A stretch of DNA of 64,000 bases from Rhodospirillaceae bacterium (GCA_019694335.1 JAIBCD010000008.1:1-64000); one strand, 5' to 3'; shown: positions 18,612 to 28,334, counted from the stretch's first letter. The notes: generated from the letters alone by a model not told the origin. Numbers and translations: made by a program.

Positions 18612-19016
18612 ATGAACCGTCTCGCCGCCTTTGCCCCGCAAATCCTCGCCCTTCAGCGCATTATCGTGGGCCTGCTGTTCCTGGAACACGGCACCAGCAA
18701 GCTGTTCGGCTTCCCCGAGTCCCCGATGCCGATGCCTGACCCCCTGCCGCCCATGCTGCTGGCCAGCGCGGTTCTGGAGCTGGTCGGCGGCGCCTTGCTG
18801 GCCGTGGGCCTGTTCACCCGGATCACCGCCTTCATCGTCCCGGGCGAGATGGCCGTGGCCTATTTCATGGCCCACGCGCCCCGGGGCTTCTTCCCCCTGG
18901 TCAACATGGGGGAGCCGGCGATTCTCTACTGCTTCATCTTCCTGTACCTGGCCGCCGCCGGCGGCGGGGCCTGGAGCCTCGATTCGCTCCGGTCAAAAGC
19001 CACCCCAGCCCCTTAA
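18612..19016 (+). CDS. DoxX family membrane protein
   Basis: This 134-aa protein has four transmembrane helices. The N-terminal QRIIVGLLFLEHGTSKLFGFP motif and central ELVGGALLAVGLFTRITAFIVPGEMAVAYFMAHAPRGFFPLVNMGEPAILY are hallmarks of DoxX/YphA proteins. Related proteins are implicated in redox homeostasis or are subunits of quinol oxidases in archaea; in bacteria the role is mostly unknown. It diverges from the regulator operon across the CAGAGAACTCTG sites and could be a further target of that regulator. Confidence 0.85.
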   Translation: MNRLAAFAPQILALQRIIVGLLFLEHGTSKLFGFPESPMPMPDPLPPMLLASAVLELVGGALLAVGLFTRITAFIVPGEMAVAYFMAHAPRGFFPLVNMGEPAILYCFIFLYLAAAGGGAWSLDSLRSKATPAP

Positions 19017-19233
19017 ACCGGGGCTTTCTTGCTTTCCTAAGGAACGGCGGGTATAAGCCTCGCCTTCCCGCCGGGAGCGTTTCCGGCGTGGAATCATATT
19101 GGGGCCGGAGATCATCTCCGGGTCCACCGGCCAAAGGGCGAAAAGCCAACGCTATCAGGCTTTTAGGGCATGCCTCCGGCCGGGATAACGAACGCTCCGA
19201 GTCAATCGGGGCCCACGCACGAAAGGATAGAAA

Positions 19234-19434
19234 ATGCCCAAGATGAAGACCAAGAGCGCCGCCAAGAAGCGGTTCAAGGTTACCGGTACCGGCAAAGTGA
19301 AGGCGGGCAACGCCTTCAAGCGCCACTGCATGGGCGTGAAGCCGCAGAAGATGAAGCGCACGTCGCGCGGCACCATGGTGCTCGCGAAGCCCGACGGCAT
19401 CATCGTGAAGCGCAACTTCCTCCCCTACGGCTAG
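19234..19434 (+). CDS. rpmI: Ribosomal protein L35
   Basis: This 66-aa basic protein of the large subunit begins [23 protein letters not shown], the bL35 signature, and is of normal length. It is followed 33 bp later by rplT. In many bacteria infC, rpmI and rplT form one operon; here infC is 2.3 kb upstream, beyond a strong terminator and four other genes, so rpmI-rplT must have their own promoter. A clear GAAAGGAT ribosome site precedes the start. Confidence 0.97.
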   Translation: MPKMKTKSAAKKRFKVTGTGKVKAGNAFKRHCMGVKPQKMKRTSRGTMVLAKPDGIIVKRNFLPYG

Positions 19435-19467
19435 ACCTAGACCTCGAATCCCTGACGGAGCAAACAC

Positions 19468-19824
19468 ATGTCACGCGTCAAACGCGGCGTAACCAAGCAC
19501 GCCCGCCACAAAAAAGTTCTCGAGCAGACCAAAGGCTTCCGCGGCCGTCATTCGAAGGCCTACAAGCCCGCGAAGAATCGCCTGGAAAAGGCGATGCGCT
19601 ATGCCTATCGCGACCGCCGCCAGAAGAAGCGCGATTACCGCGCCCTGTGGATCCAGCGTATCAACGCCGGCGTCCGCGCTTTTGGGCTTACCTACTCGCG
19701 ATTTATCAACGGGCTCAAGAAGGCCGGGATCGAACTGGACCGCAAGGTTCTCGCCGATATCGCTCTGCGTGAGCCGGCGACCTTCGAGACCCTGGTGAAG
19801 CAGGCTCAAGCCGCTCTCGCTTAA
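19468..19824 (+). CDS. rplT: Ribosomal protein L20
   Basis: This 118-aa protein binds 23S rRNA early in 50S assembly. It has the bL20 pattern [33 protein letters not shown] followed by [24 protein letters not shown], and is of normal length. In E. coli L20 represses rpmI-rplT translation through its leader; no comparable leader could be recognised here. A strong intrinsic terminator lies 25 bp after the stop. Confidence 0.97.
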   Translation: MSRVKRGVTKHARHKKVLEQTKGFRGRHSKAYKPAKNRLEKAMRYAYRDRRQKKRDYRALWIQRINAGVRAFGLTYSRFINGLKKAGIELDRKVLADIALREPATFETLVKQAQAALA

Positions 19825-19846
19825 CATCACTGCCAACCGTGATGCG

Positions 19847-19887
19847 TGAAGGGGCCGCCTGCACAAGGCAGGCCCCTTCATTTTTTT
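19847..19887 (+). terminator. Intrinsic terminator after rplT
   Basis: The stem TGAAGGGGCC/GGCCCCTTCA is extended by GCCT/AGGC with one bulge, the loop is GCACA, and seven Ts follow. It separates rpmI-rplT from pheS. Confidence 0.9.
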
Positions 19888-19905
19888 GCTCTTCCGGAAG
19901 TTCCT

Positions 19906-20988
19906 ATGGCCAACGAAAAGATCGAACAGCTGCGCGGCGAGATCCTCGGCGCCTGTAACGCCGCCGCCGACATGACCGCGCTGGAGGCCGTGCGCGTCGC
20001 GGCACTCGGCAAGAAAGGCAGCGTCACGGGCCTGATGAAGGATCTCTCGGCGCTGCCGCCCGAGGAACGCAAGGCCTTCGGTCAGCAGGTCAACACCCTG
20101 CGCGACGAAGTGACCGCGGCGCTGGACGCCAAGAAGGCAGCCCTCGGCGACGCCGAGCTGGACGCCAAGCTTGCCAAGGAACGCATCGACATCTCGCTGC
20201 CGGTGCGGCCCGAAGCCAAGGGCAGCATCCATCCCATCAGCCAGACCATGGACGAGATCGCCGCGATCTTCGGCCAGATGGGATTCGAGATCGCCGACGG
20301 CCCGGACATCGAGGACGATTTCCACAATTTCACCGCGCTGAATTTCCCACCCGGCCATCCGGCACGCGAGATGCACGACACGTTCTTCCTGCCCGAGAAC
20401 GAAAAGGGCGAGCGCTACCTGCTGCGCACCCACACCTCGCCGGTGCAGATCCGCACCATGATGAGCCAGAAGCCGCCAATCCGCGTGATCATTCCGGGCC
20501 GCACCTACCGCTGCGACTACGACATGACCCACACGCCCATGTTCCACCAGGTCGAGCTGCTGGTAATCGACACCGAGACCAACATGAGCCACCTGCGCGG
20601 CTGCCTGCAGGAATTCGTGCGCACCTATTTCGGTGTGGACGACCTGACCACCCGCTTCCGCCCGTCGTTCTTCCCGTTCACCGAGCCGTCGGCGGAAATG
20701 GACATCGGCTGTTCGCGCAAGGGCGGCGAGCTCAAGATCGGCAACCACGGCGACTGGCTCGAGATCCTGGGCTGCGGCATGGTGCACCCGAATGTCATCA
20801 AGGCCTGCGGCCTCGATCCCAACATCTATCAGGGCTTCGCCGCCGGCATGGGCATCGAGCGTATCGCCATGCTCAAGTACGGCATCCCCGACCTGCGCAC
20901 ATTCTTCGAGTCCGACCTGCGCTGGCTGCGCCACTACGGTTTCGCCGCCTTGGATGTACCCTCGGTGACGGGAGGGCTGTCGCGATGA
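19906..20988 (+). CDS. pheS: Phenylalanyl-tRNA synthetase alpha subunit
   Basis: PheS (360 aa) holds the class II catalytic site of the alpha2-beta2 enzyme. An N-terminal coiled-coil (about residues 1-85) contacts tRNA. The core contains [20 protein letters not shown] (motif 2), a GCGMVHPNV element and the motif 3 [14 protein letters not shown]. The ATG at 19906 begins the normal coiled-coil; the frame is open upstream across the rplT terminator. The stop overlaps the start of an ASCH-domain gene by 4 bp, and pheT follows. Confidence 0.95.
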   Translation: MANEKIEQLRGEILGACNAAADMTALEAVRVAALGKKGSVTGLMKDLSALPPEERKAFGQQVNTLRDEVTAALDAKKAALGDAELDAKLAKERIDISLPVRPEAKGSIHPISQTMDEIAAIFGQMGFEIADGPDIEDDFHNFTALNFPPGHPAREMHDTFFLPENEKGERYLLRTHTSPVQIRTMMSQKPPIRVIIPGRTYRCDYDMTHTPMFHQVELLVIDTETNMSHLRGCLQEFVRTYFGVDDLTTRFRPSFFPFTEPSAEMDIGCSRKGGELKIGNHGDWLEILGCGMVHPNVIKACGLDPNIYQGFAAGMGIERIAMLKYGIPDLRTFFESDLRWLRHYGFAALDVPSVTGGLSR

Positions 20989-21410
20989 AGCAAGCACCGG
21001 TCCCCGAGGCCTACGAACACCTGCCGCAGTGGGCGTTCGGCGATTCCAAGGAGATGGCCAACGAACTTTGCGCCTTGATCCTCGCTGGCAAGAAGACCGC
21101 CACCTGTACGGCGCTCTATTCCTTCGAGCTGGATGACCAGCCGGTGCCGGAACCCGGCAACCGCAGCGTCATCCTGGACGGCAGCGGCAACGCCCGCTGC
21201 GTGATCGAATGCGTCGAGGCCGAAGCCGTGCCGTTCGACGAAGTGGACGAAGCCTTCGCCAAGGATGAAGGCGAAGGCGACCTCACGCTTAAATATTGGC
21301 GCAAGGCGCATCAGAAATTCTTCGAGCGCCAGGGCTATTTCGCGCCCGACATGCTGCTGATCTGCGAACGCTTCCGTGTGATCGAGAAGCTCACGGGAGG
21401 CGCCCAATGA
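20985..21410 (+). CDS. ASCH domain protein between pheS and pheT
   Basis: This 141-aa protein has the ASCH beta-barrel pattern: [31 protein letters not shown] with the conserved GKKTAT, then [45 protein letters not shown] proteins are PUA-like RNA- or nucleotide-binding domains; E. coli YqfB of this superfamily hydrolyses N4-acetylcytidine, so a modified-nucleoside amidohydrolase role is possible. It overlaps pheS by 4 bp and pheT by 4 bp, so all three should be translated together. Confidence 0.85.
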   Translation: MKQAPVPEAYEHLPQWAFGDSKEMANELCALILAGKKTATCTALYSFELDDQPVPEPGNRSVILDGSGNARCVIECVEAEAVPFDEVDEAFAKDEGEGDLTLKYWRKAHQKFFERQGYFAPDMLLICERFRVIEKLTGGAQ

Positions 21411-23803
21411 AGTTCACCCTGTCGTGGCTCAAGGACCACCTGGACACCCAGGCCGGCCTTGACGAGATCACCGCCAAGCTCACCGCCGTGGGCCTGGAAG
21501 TGGAAGGCGTCGAGAATCCCGCCAAGGGCCTCGAAGGCTTCATCGTCGCCCATGTGACCGAGGCCAAGCAGCACCCGAACGCCGACCGCCTGCGCCTGTG
21601 CACCGTCGATACCGGCACGGAAGTGCTGCAAGTGGTGTGCGGTGCGCCCAACGCCCGCAGCGACCTCAAGGTGGTGCTGGCGCGGCCCGGCGTGGTGATT
21701 CCCATCAGCGGCGAAGTGCTCAAGAAGGGCAGCATCCGCGGTGTGGAAAGCCAGGGCATGCTGTGCTCCTACCGCGAACTGAAGCTGGGCGAAGACCACG
21801 ACGGCATCATCGAGCTGCCGGCGGACGCCAAGATCGGCTCGCCGGTGACCCTGGTGCTGAACCTGGATCCGGTGATCGAGATCAACCTGACGCCCAACCG
21901 CGTCGATGCGCTGGGCGTACGCGGGATCGCGCGCGACCTCGCCGCCGCCGGTCTCGGCAAACTGAAGCCGCTCAACGACGCGCCGGTCGCCGGCAAACTT
22001 CCGACCTCGCGCAAGATCAAGATGGGACTGCCGGCGGGCGACGCCCATAAGTGTCCGCAGTTCGCCGGGCGCCTGATCCGCGGCGTGAAGAACGGCGAAA
22101 GCCCGCGTTGGCTCAAGGACCGCCTGACCGCCATCGGACTGCGCGCGGTCTCGGTGCTGGTGGACGTGACCCAGTACCTGACCATCGATCTCGGCCGCCC
22201 GCTGCACGCCTTCGACGACGCCAAGCTCACGGGCGATATCGGCGCGCGCCTGGCCAAGAGCGGCGAGCAGGTGGCCGCGCTCAACGGCAAGACCTACACC
22301 CTCGACGAAACCATGGTCGTGATCGCCGACGAGGCGGCGGCACTCGGTATCGGCGGCATCATGGGCGGCGAACCGTCCAGCGTCACGGAGGGCACGGCCG
22401 CCGTGTTCCTCGAATCGGCGCTGTTCGATCCGCGCAATATCGGCGCGACCGGGCGCAAGCTCACGCTCAATACCGACGCCCGCTACGCCTTCGAACGCGG
22501 CGTCGACCCGGCCTCGGCCGTGTGGGGCATCGAGGTCGCCACCCGCATGATCCTCGATCTGTGCGGCGGGGAAGCCGGCGAAATCGTCGTTGGCGGGGCC
22601 GCGCCCGAATACAAACGCACCATCGCCTTCGATCCCGCGCGCGTGAAGTCTCTGGGCGGCATCGAGATCGCGGAAGACGAGACCAAAGGCATCCTCGAAC
22701 GCCTCGGCTTCCAGATTTCCGGCGCGGGCTCCAATTGGTCGGTCGTGCCGCCCTCGTGGCGCTCGGACGTCGAGGCCTGGCAAGACCTGGTGGAGGAAGT
22801 CCTCCGGGTGCACGGCTACGACAACATCCCGGCGACGCCGCTGCCGCGCGCGCCGATGCCCAAGGCCGTGCTGTCGCCCGAGCAGCGCAAGGTCGCCTTC
22901 ACCCGCCGCGTGCTCGCGGGACGTGGCCTGAACGAGACCGTCACCTGGGCGTTCCTGCCGAGCGCCCAGGCGAATCTGTTCCGCGGCGAACTGCCGCTGG
23001 TCACGCTGGCCAATCCGATCAGCGCGGATCTCGACGCCATGCGTCCGTCGCTGCTGCCGAACCTGATCACCGCCGCCGGCCGCAACGCCGCGCGCGGCAT
23101 GGCCGACGGCGCATTGTTCGAAGTGGGCCCGCGTTTCGAAGGCGGCGCGCCTGGCCAGCAGGTGAACATGGCCGCCACTTTACGCGCCGGCCACACCACC
23201 GCGCGCCATTGGGCCGGCACCCGCCGCCCGGTGGATGCCATGGACGCCAAGGCCGACGCCATCGCCGTGCTGGAAGCCGCCGGGCTCAACCCGATCGGGT
23301 TGCAAGCCGTCGCTGCCGCACCCGGTTGGTATCATCCCGGCCTTTCTGGCGTGCTGAAGCTCGGCAACCAGATCGTGGCCGCGTTCGGCGTGATCCATCC
23401 GCGGATCGCCAAGGCGCTGGATGTGGACGGCCCGCTGGTGGCCTGCGAAGTGTTCCTGGAGCGCATTCCTCTGCCCAAGAAGAAAGCCGGCGCCGCGCGG
23501 CCGCTGCTCAAGGCTTCGGCCTTGCAGCCGGTGGAACGCGACTTTGCCTTCGTGGTCGATGCCACGGTTGCGGCCGATGCCGTCGCAAAAGTCGCACGCG
23601 GCGCCGAGCGCGACCTGATCACCGATGTCGGCGTGTTCGATGTCTATCAGGGCGTGCACCTGGGCGAAGGCCAGAAGTCGGTGGCGATCTCGGTCACCCT
23701 GCAGCCCAAGGACGCCACCTTGACCGACGCCGAGATCGAAGGCGTGGCGCGGAAGATCGTGGCCGCCGTGGAAAAATCCTGCGGTGGCAAGCTGCGCGCC
23801 TGA
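21407..23803 (+). CDS. pheT: Phenylalanyl-tRNA synthetase beta subunit
   Basis: The beta subunit (798 aa) has the usual order. First comes an EMAP-like tRNA-binding domain (VAHVTEAKQHPNADRLRLCTVDTG, residues about 40-150), then B3/B4 editing domains, B5 (DNA-binding-like), a catalytic-like core without catalysis, and a C-terminal ferredoxin-fold anticodon-binding domain (FAFVVDATVAADAVAKV). The N terminus [14 protein letters not shown] is canonical. The ATG overlaps the ASCH stop. No internal break is seen. lepA follows after a 34-bp gap. Confidence 0.95.
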   Translation: MKFTLSWLKDHLDTQAGLDEITAKLTAVGLEVEGVENPAKGLEGFIVAHVTEAKQHPNADRLRLCTVDTGTEVLQVVCGAPNARSDLKVVLARPGVVIPISGEVLKKGSIRGVESQGMLCSYRELKLGEDHDGIIELPADAKIGSPVTLVLNLDPVIEINLTPNRVDALGVRGIARDLAAAGLGKLKPLNDAPVAGKLPTSRKIKMGLPAGDAHKCPQFAGRLIRGVKNGESPRWLKDRLTAIGLRAVSVLVDVTQYLTIDLGRPLHAFDDAKLTGDIGARLAKSGEQVAALNGKTYTLDETMVVIADEAAALGIGGIMGGEPSSVTEGTAAVFLESALFDPRNIGATGRKLTLNTDARYAFERGVDPASAVWGIEVATRMILDLCGGEAGEIVVGGAAPEYKRTIAFDPARVKSLGGIEIAEDETKGILERLGFQISGAGSNWSVVPPSWRSDVEAWQDLVEEVLRVHGYDNIPATPLPRAPMPKAVLSPEQRKVAFTRRVLAGRGLNETVTWAFLPSAQANLFRGELPLVTLANPISADLDAMRPSLLPNLITAAGRNAARGMADGALFEVGPRFEGGAPGQQVNMAATLRAGHTTARHWAGTRRPVDAMDAKADAIAVLEAAGLNPIGLQAVAAAPGWYHPGLSGVLKLGNQIVAAFGVIHPRIAKALDVDGPLVACEVFLERIPLPKKKAGAARPLLKASALQPVERDFAFVVDATVAADAVAKVARGAERDLITDVGVFDVYQGVHLGEGQKSVAISVTLQPKDATLTDAEIEGVARKIVAAVEKSCGGKLRA

Positions 23804-23837
23804 GACAGTCAGAGTTATGTATTGAAGTGATGCCTCT

Positions 23838-25640
23838 ATGACCGACCTCTCAAAGATCCGTAACTTCGCGATCATCGCCCATATCGACCACGGCAAATCG
23901 ACCCTGGCCGACCGGCTGATCCAGTTCTGCGGTGGCCTGCAGGCGCGCGAGATGACCGAACAGGTGCTCGATTCCATGGATATCGAGCGCGAGCGCGGCA
24001 TCACCATCAAGGCGCAGACCGTGCGCCTCACCTATCCCGCCAACGACGGCAACACCTACCAGCTCAACCTTGTGGACACGCCCGGCCACGTCGACTTCGC
24101 CTATGAAGTCAGCCGTTCGCTGGCGGCCTGTGAAGGTTCGATTCTGGTGGTCGACGCCTCGCAGGGGGTGGAAGCCCAGACCCTGGCCAACGTCTACCAG
24201 GCGATCAATTCCAACCACGAGATCGTGCCGGTCCTGAACAAAGTGGACTTGCCGGCGGCCGAGCCGGAGCGCGTGCGCACCCAGATCGAGGACGTGATCG
24301 GCCTCGATGCTTCCGACGCCGTTCTGACCTCGGCCAAGACCGGTATCGGCATCAAGGACGTGCTGGAAGCCATCGTCACCCGCCTGCCCGCGCCGACCGG
24401 CGACGCCGCCGCACCCTTGAAGGCGCTGCTGGTGGATTCCTGGTACGACTCCTACCTCGGCGTCGTCATCCTGGTGCGGGTGAAGGACGGCGTGATCCGC
24501 AAAGGCACACAGATCAAGTTCATGTCGACCGGAACCGCCTATCAGGTGGAGCGGGTCGGCGTGTTCACGCCCAAGCGCCTGGAAGTCGCGGCCCTCAACC
24601 CGGGCGAGCTCGGCTTCCTCACCGCGAGTATCAAGGCCGTCGCCGATACCTCGGTCGGCGACACGGTCACCGAGGAAAACCGCCCGGCGGCCGAACCCCT
24701 GCCCGGTTTCAAGCCCAGCGTTCCGGTGGTGTGGTGCGGCCTGTTCCCGACCGACGCCGCTCAGTTCGAAGTGCTGCGCGAAAGCCTCGGCAAACTGCGG
24801 CTCAATGACGCGAGTTTCCACTTCCAGATGGAAAGCTCGGCGGCGCTGGGTTTCGGTTTCCGCTGCGGCTTCCTCGGCCTCTTGCACATGGAGATCATCC
24901 AGGAGCGGTTGGAACGCGAATTCGACCTGGACCTGATCACGACCGCGCCGTCGGTGGTCTACCGCATCTACGGCACCGACGACACGATGAAGGAGCTGCA
25001 CAATCCCGCCGACATGCCGGATGTGACGCGCATTCGCATGATCGAGGAACCGTGGGTGAAAGCCACGATCCTGGTGCCCGACGAATACCTGGGCCCGGTG
25101 CTCAAGCTGTGCACAGACCGGCGCGGCGACCAGAAAGACCTGACCTATGTCGGCAACCGGGCCATGGTGGTCTACGAGCTGCCGCTCAATGAGATCGTGT
25201 TCGATTTCTACGACCGCCTCAAATCCATCTCACGCGGCTACGCCAGTTTCGATTACGAGGTCGCGGACTACCGCGAATCGGACCTGGTGAAGGTCAACAT
25301 CCTGGTGAACAACGAGCCGGTCGATGCGCTGGCCTTCATGGCGCACCGCACCCAGGTCGAAGGGCGCGCGCGGCAAATCTGCGAACGCCTGAAAGAACTG
25401 ATCCCGCGGCATTTGTTCAAGATCCCGATCCAGGCCGCGATCGGCGCCAAGGTGATCGCGCGCGAAACCATCAGCGCGCTGCGCAAGGACGTGACCGCGA
25501 AATGCTACGGCGGCGACGTCTCGCGCAAACGCAAACTGCTCGACAAGCAGAAAGAAGGCAAAAAGCGCATGCGCCAATTCGGCAGCGTCGACATTCCGCA
25601 AAGCGCGTTCATCAACGCGCTCAAGATGGCGGACGAGTAA
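23838..25640 (+). CDS. lepA: Elongation factor 4 (LepA) GTPase
   Basis: EF4 (600 aa) is a ribosome-associated GTPase related to EF-G that assists initiation and 30S maturation. G motifs are G1 [15 protein letters not shown]3 DTPGHVDF, G4 NKVDLP and G5 SAKTG. Domains II, III and V follow, and the unique C-terminal domain ends [27 protein letters not shown]. The last codons (ALKMADE plus stop) have been duplicated twice downstream in a 61-bp tandem array. Length and sequence are normal. Confidence 0.97.
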   Translation: MTDLSKIRNFAIIAHIDHGKSTLADRLIQFCGGLQAREMTEQVLDSMDIERERGITIKAQTVRLTYPANDGNTYQLNLVDTPGHVDFAYEVSRSLAACEGSILVVDASQGVEAQTLANVYQAINSNHEIVPVLNKVDLPAAEPERVRTQIEDVIGLDASDAVLTSAKTGIGIKDVLEAIVTRLPAPTGDAAAPLKALLVDSWYDSYLGVVILVRVKDGVIRKGTQIKFMSTGTAYQVERVGVFTPKRLEVAALNPGELGFLTASIKAVADTSVGDTVTEENRPAAEPLPGFKPSVPVVWCGLFPTDAAQFEVLRESLGKLRLNDASFHFQMESSAALGFGFRCGFLGLLHMEIIQERLEREFDLDLITTAPSVVYRIYGTDDTMKELHNPADMPDVTRIRMIEEPWVKATILVPDEYLGPVLKLCTDRRGDQKDLTYVGNRAMVVYELPLNEIVFDFYDRLKSISRGYASFDYEVADYRESDLVKVNILVNNEPVDALAFMAHRTQVEGRARQICERLKELIPRHLFKIPIQAAIGAKVIARETISALRKDVTAKCYGGDVSRKRKLLDKQKEGKKRMRQFGSVDIPQSAFINALKMADE

Positions 25641-25761
25641 TCCGTAGCTTGTTTGATGCGCGCGTTTCCCGCGCGCGGCGCTCAAGATGGCGGACGAGTA
25701 ATCCGCAGCTTGTTTGATGCGCGTGTTTCCCGCGCGCGGCGCTCAAGATGGCGGACGAGTA
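25617..25761 (+). repeat. 61-bp tandem repeat copying the lepA 3' end and a hairpin
   Basis: Units start at 25617, 25678 and 25739, with a 61-bp period; the third is cut after 23 bp. Each full unit holds the lepA tail (ALKMADE and stop), a spacer, and the palindrome ATGCGCGCG-TTTC-CCGCGCGC. The two full units differ at only two positions. The palindrome matches the internal hairpin of the family 1 long repeats, so the array probably arose by duplication of a terminator-like repeat with its flank. Confidence 0.9.
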
Positions 25762-25786
25762 GCCTGAATTTTTGACGGATGCGCTG

Positions 25787-26101
25787 TTAGTAAGAGCGCG
25801 TGCTGCTGAAGATTCTGCGGCGATGCGGGCGCTTGCGGCAGACGTGAGCGAGGAATACGCCGATCGAGCCGAACACGGCCCAGGCCGGCATCTGCATCAC
25901 CACGGCGCCGGCGGCGGCGAGCACTTCAGGGGCGCTGGTATTGCCATCGAAGGACGGCGATTGCCCAACCAGCAGCGTCCAGACATCGGCGGTCGCGAGG
26001 CCGTTATAGGTGCCGATTCCCAAGGCCATCACGGCTTCCGCGGAAGCCATAATGATGGCCAGGATGACCAGCAACCAGCCGGTGGCCCTCCCGAATATCA
26101 T
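25787..26101 (-). CDS. Small two-helix membrane protein, unknown
   Basis: This 104-aa protein has two hydrophobic segments: residues about 8-28 (GWLLVILAIIMASAEAVMALG) and about 60-85 (VLAAAGAVVMQMPAWAVFGSIGVFLAHV). A basic cytoplasmic tail (CRKRPHRRR) follows. No family is recognised. The regular hydrophobic pattern and the absence of a better frame on the other strand support it as a gene. It converges with lepA across the tandem repeat. Confidence 0.6.
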   Translation of the reverse strand: MIFGRATGWLLVILAIIMASAEAVMALGIGTYNGLATADVWTLLVGQSPSFDGNTSAPEVLAAAGAVVMQMPAWAVFGSIGVFLAHVCRKRPHRRRIFSSTRSY

Positions 26102-26492
26102 TGGAACCCCATGCCCCTCGAGTCGTGTCTTACCCCACGGGCTGAGCTATACCGGATAACATCCTTACATTACAGGATAATTTTTGGTCATTTCGAGTGT
26201 GAACCGTTAACCCTCCGGTTGCAAAACCCATAATCGAGGCTAAGCCTGTGGAAAATGTGGATAATCTATCGCTGTGCGATTGCCCTTTTGGGATGAGGTA
26301 CTTGGCGGTTGGCTGGGCTGTTCGGCACCCGTGTTAACCTTCAACCACCGCGATTCTTGCGCGACTCGGAGATGCGGGACTTCCGAAATGACAAAATTTG
26401 GCCTGTCAGGGACGGGTCGGCGTTGCCGGGAGGGGGGCGGTCGGTTAGGTTCCCGCCTCCAAATTCCGGGCATTTTCCGAAATGTACCGAAC
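26102..26492. other. Intergenic region before tRNA-Ser, no gene seen
   Basis: No credible coding sequence was found. The region holds a DnaA-box-like TGTGGATAA at 26256-26264, but no cluster of such boxes, and presumably the tRNA-Ser promoter. Confidence 0.5.
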
Positions 26493-26583
26493 GGAGGGGT
26501 GGCCGAGTGGTTGAAGGCGCACGCCTGGAAAGTGTGTATACCCCAAAAGGGTATCGCGGGTTCGAATCCCGCCCCCTCCGCCA
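26493..26583 (+). tRNA. tRNA-Ser (anticodon GGA)
   Basis: The 91-nt gene includes an encoded CCA end. The acceptor stem pairs GGAGGGG with CCCCTCC. The D arm starts TGGCCGAGTGG, the anticodon loop CTGGAAA gives GGA (26527-26529, reading UCC/UCU), a long variable arm is typical of tRNA-Ser, and the T loop is GGTTCGAATCC. Confidence 0.96.
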
Positions 26584-26673
26584 GCCACACGCTCCGAATC
26601 TACCGGTGCTTCCTGTGAACCGGTGTCGAGCCCGCTCCTTTTTTTATTGTCGCCGGCCCGCTTCGCGGGCGGC

Positions 26674-26697
26674 TTGGGGGGTTCGAATCCCGCCACG
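26674..26697 (+). pseudogene. tRNA 3'-end fragment downstream of tRNA-Ser
   Basis: The sequence GGGGGGTTCGAATCCCGCC (about 26675-26693) repeats the T-arm of the tRNA-Ser gene, sharing the 16-mer GGGTTCGAATCCCGCC, about 110 bp downstream. No 5' half of a tRNA precedes it. It is likely a remnant of a second tRNA gene or of an old attachment site. Confidence 0.5.
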
Positions 26698-26709
26698 TGC
26701 CGAACACTG

Positions 26710-27612
26710 ATGCCGCCCTACGTATACGGATCCCCACTGACTGAGCTTGCCGCTGTGGCCGCCGATGCGGTTCAGGTATCTCCGCTCGTTCCCGGTTCCG
26801 CAGCGCTGGAGAGCGTTTCTGACGCAGATGATTTTCTGATCGCGGCGCCGGCGGGAACGCTGGAGCGGCGCTATGTGCTGGCGCTTGCGCTGCGCGCGCT
26901 CAAAGCCGGGGCGCCGCTCACGGTCCTCGCGCCGAATGAAAAGGGCGGGACGCGGCTGGCCAAGGAGCTGTCGGCGTTCGGATGCACGGTGTCGGCGGAG
27001 AGCAAGCGGCATCATCGCATTTGCCGCACCACCAGGCCGCGCGTTTTGAACGAGGCGACCATCACCGATGCCATCGCCGGCGGGCAGCCGCGCTTTGCCG
27101 AAGATCTTGGGCAATGGACCCAGCCGGGGGTGTTCAGCTGGGATGCGCACGACGCGGGCACTTTGCTGCTGATGTCGGTGTTGCCGGCATTGAAGGGGCG
27201 CGGTGCGGATTTGGGGTGCGGCATCGGGTTGCTCGCCGCGGCGGTGTTGGCCAATCCCGATGTGACGCATCTCGATCTTGTCGATATCGACCAGCGTGCC
27301 ATTGCGGCGGCGCGGCGCAACATCGCCGACAAGCGCGCGGCGTTTCATTGGGCGGATGCGCGGATCGCGCCCGCGCTAACGGATCTGGATTTCGTGGTGA
27401 TGAATCCGCCGTTCCACGACGCCGGCGTCGAGGACAAGGCCCTGGGCCAGGCCTTCGTGCGGCGCGCGCGCCATGTGCTGCGTCCGGGCGGCACACTATG
27501 GGTGGTCGCCAACCGGCACCTGCCGTATGAAGGCGTGATGTCACCTCTGTTCACGGATGTCGATCTGCGCGCCGAAGGCCAAGGCTTCAAGGTCTATGAG
27601 GCGCAGGCATGA
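26710..27612 (+). CDS. RsmC/RlmG-like rRNA guanine-N2 methyltransferase
   Basis: This 300-aa class I SAM-dependent methyltransferase has motif I GADLGCGIGLLAAAVL (near residue 165), an acidic DIDQRAIAAARRNI loop and the N2-methylation motif NPPFHDAG, characteristic of RsmC and RlmG, which methylate guanines in 16S or 23S rRNA. The degenerate N-terminal half resembles the inactive duplicated domain of RsmC. The ATG at 26710 follows the tRNA fragment. It overlaps the pseudouridine synthase gene by 4 bp, linking two rRNA modification enzymes. Confidence 0.8.
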   Translation: MPPYVYGSPLTELAAVAADAVQVSPLVPGSAALESVSDADDFLIAAPAGTLERRYVLALALRALKAGAPLTVLAPNEKGGTRLAKELSAFGCTVSAESKRHHRICRTTRPRVLNEATITDAIAGGQPRFAEDLGQWTQPGVFSWDAHDAGTLLLMSVLPALKGRGADLGCGIGLLAAAVLANPDVTHLDLVDIDQRAIAAARRNIADKRAAFHWADARIAPALTDLDFVVMNPPFHDAGVEDKALGQAFVRRARHVLRPGGTLWVVANRHLPYEGVMSPLFTDVDLRAEGQGFKVYEAQA

Positions 27613-28334
27613 GCGCCTTGCGCCTCGACCGCCTGCTCGCGAACCTGGGCTATGGCAGCCGCCGCGAGGTTCAGTCGCTGGTGCGCGCGGGCGCGGTGGT
27701 TCTGGATGGCACGACGCTAACCGACTCCGACATGAAGATCGCGCTCGCGCCCGACCTGCCGGCGCGGCTTTCGGTCGATGGCATGCCACTCGATCCGCTG
27801 CCGGGCCTGACGCTGATGTTGCACAAGCCTCTGGGCATGACCTGCTCGCACAAGGAAGCCGGGCCGCTGGTCTACGACGCACTGCCGGAGCGCTGGCGCA
27901 GGCGCGAGCCCGCCATCTCTACCGTCGGCCGCCTGGACAAGGAAACCTCGGGCCTGCTGCTGATGACCGACGATGGCGATTTGCTGCACCGGATCATTTC
28001 GCCCAAACGCCACGTGGCCAAGCGCTATGTCGCCACTCTCGCCAGGCCTTTGCGCGGCGACGAGGGTGCGCTGTTTGCCGCCGGAACGTTGATGCTCGAG
28101 GGCGAGAACAAGCCGCTGGCGCCGGCGGTTCTGGAACCGCTGTCGGCCACGGCCGCCCGGCTCATCATCACCGAGGGCCGTTATCACCAGGTACGGCGCA
28201 TGTTCGCCGCCGTGGGCAATCATGTCGACGCCTTGCACCGGGACCGGATCGGCGGACTGGAGTTGCCGGCCGGTCTCGCGCCCGGCGGCACCCGCATCAT
28301 GACCGCCGCCGAGATCGCGGCGATCTTTGCCTAG
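27609..28334 (+). CDS. RsuA/RluB-family pseudouridine synthase
   Basis: The 241-aa enzyme has an N-terminal S4 RNA-binding domain (LRLDRLLANLGYGSRREVQSLVRAGAVVLDG). The catalytic domain carries the family signature GRLDKETSGLLLMTDDG, where the aspartate of GRLD is the nucleophile, and a later EGRYHQVRRMFAAVGNHV. The length and architecture fit RsuA (16S rRNA position 516). It overlaps the rsmC-like gene upstream and shares its last 4 bp with the convergent deacylase gene. Confidence 0.86.
   Translation: MSALRLDRLLANLGYGSRREVQSLVRAGAVVLDGTTLTDSDMKIALAPDLPARLSVDGMPLDPLPGLTLMLHKPLGMTCSHKEAGPLVYDALPERWRRREPAISTVGRLDKETSGLLLMTDDGDLLHRIISPKRHVAKRYVATLARPLRGDEGALFAAGTLMLEGENKPLAPAVLEPLSATAARLIITEGRYHQVRRMFAAVGNHVDALHRDRIGGLELPAGLAPGGTRIMTAAEIAAIFA

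Noticed and set aside
25617-25761. Regularly spaced repeats considered as a CRISPR array
   Set aside because: The units are direct tandem copies without variable spacers and include coding sequence of lepA.
26256-26264. Perfect DnaA box TGTGGATAA considered as part of an origin
   Set aside because: Only one box is seen, with no cluster, no A/T-rich unwinding region and no dnaA, hemE or parAB genes nearby.
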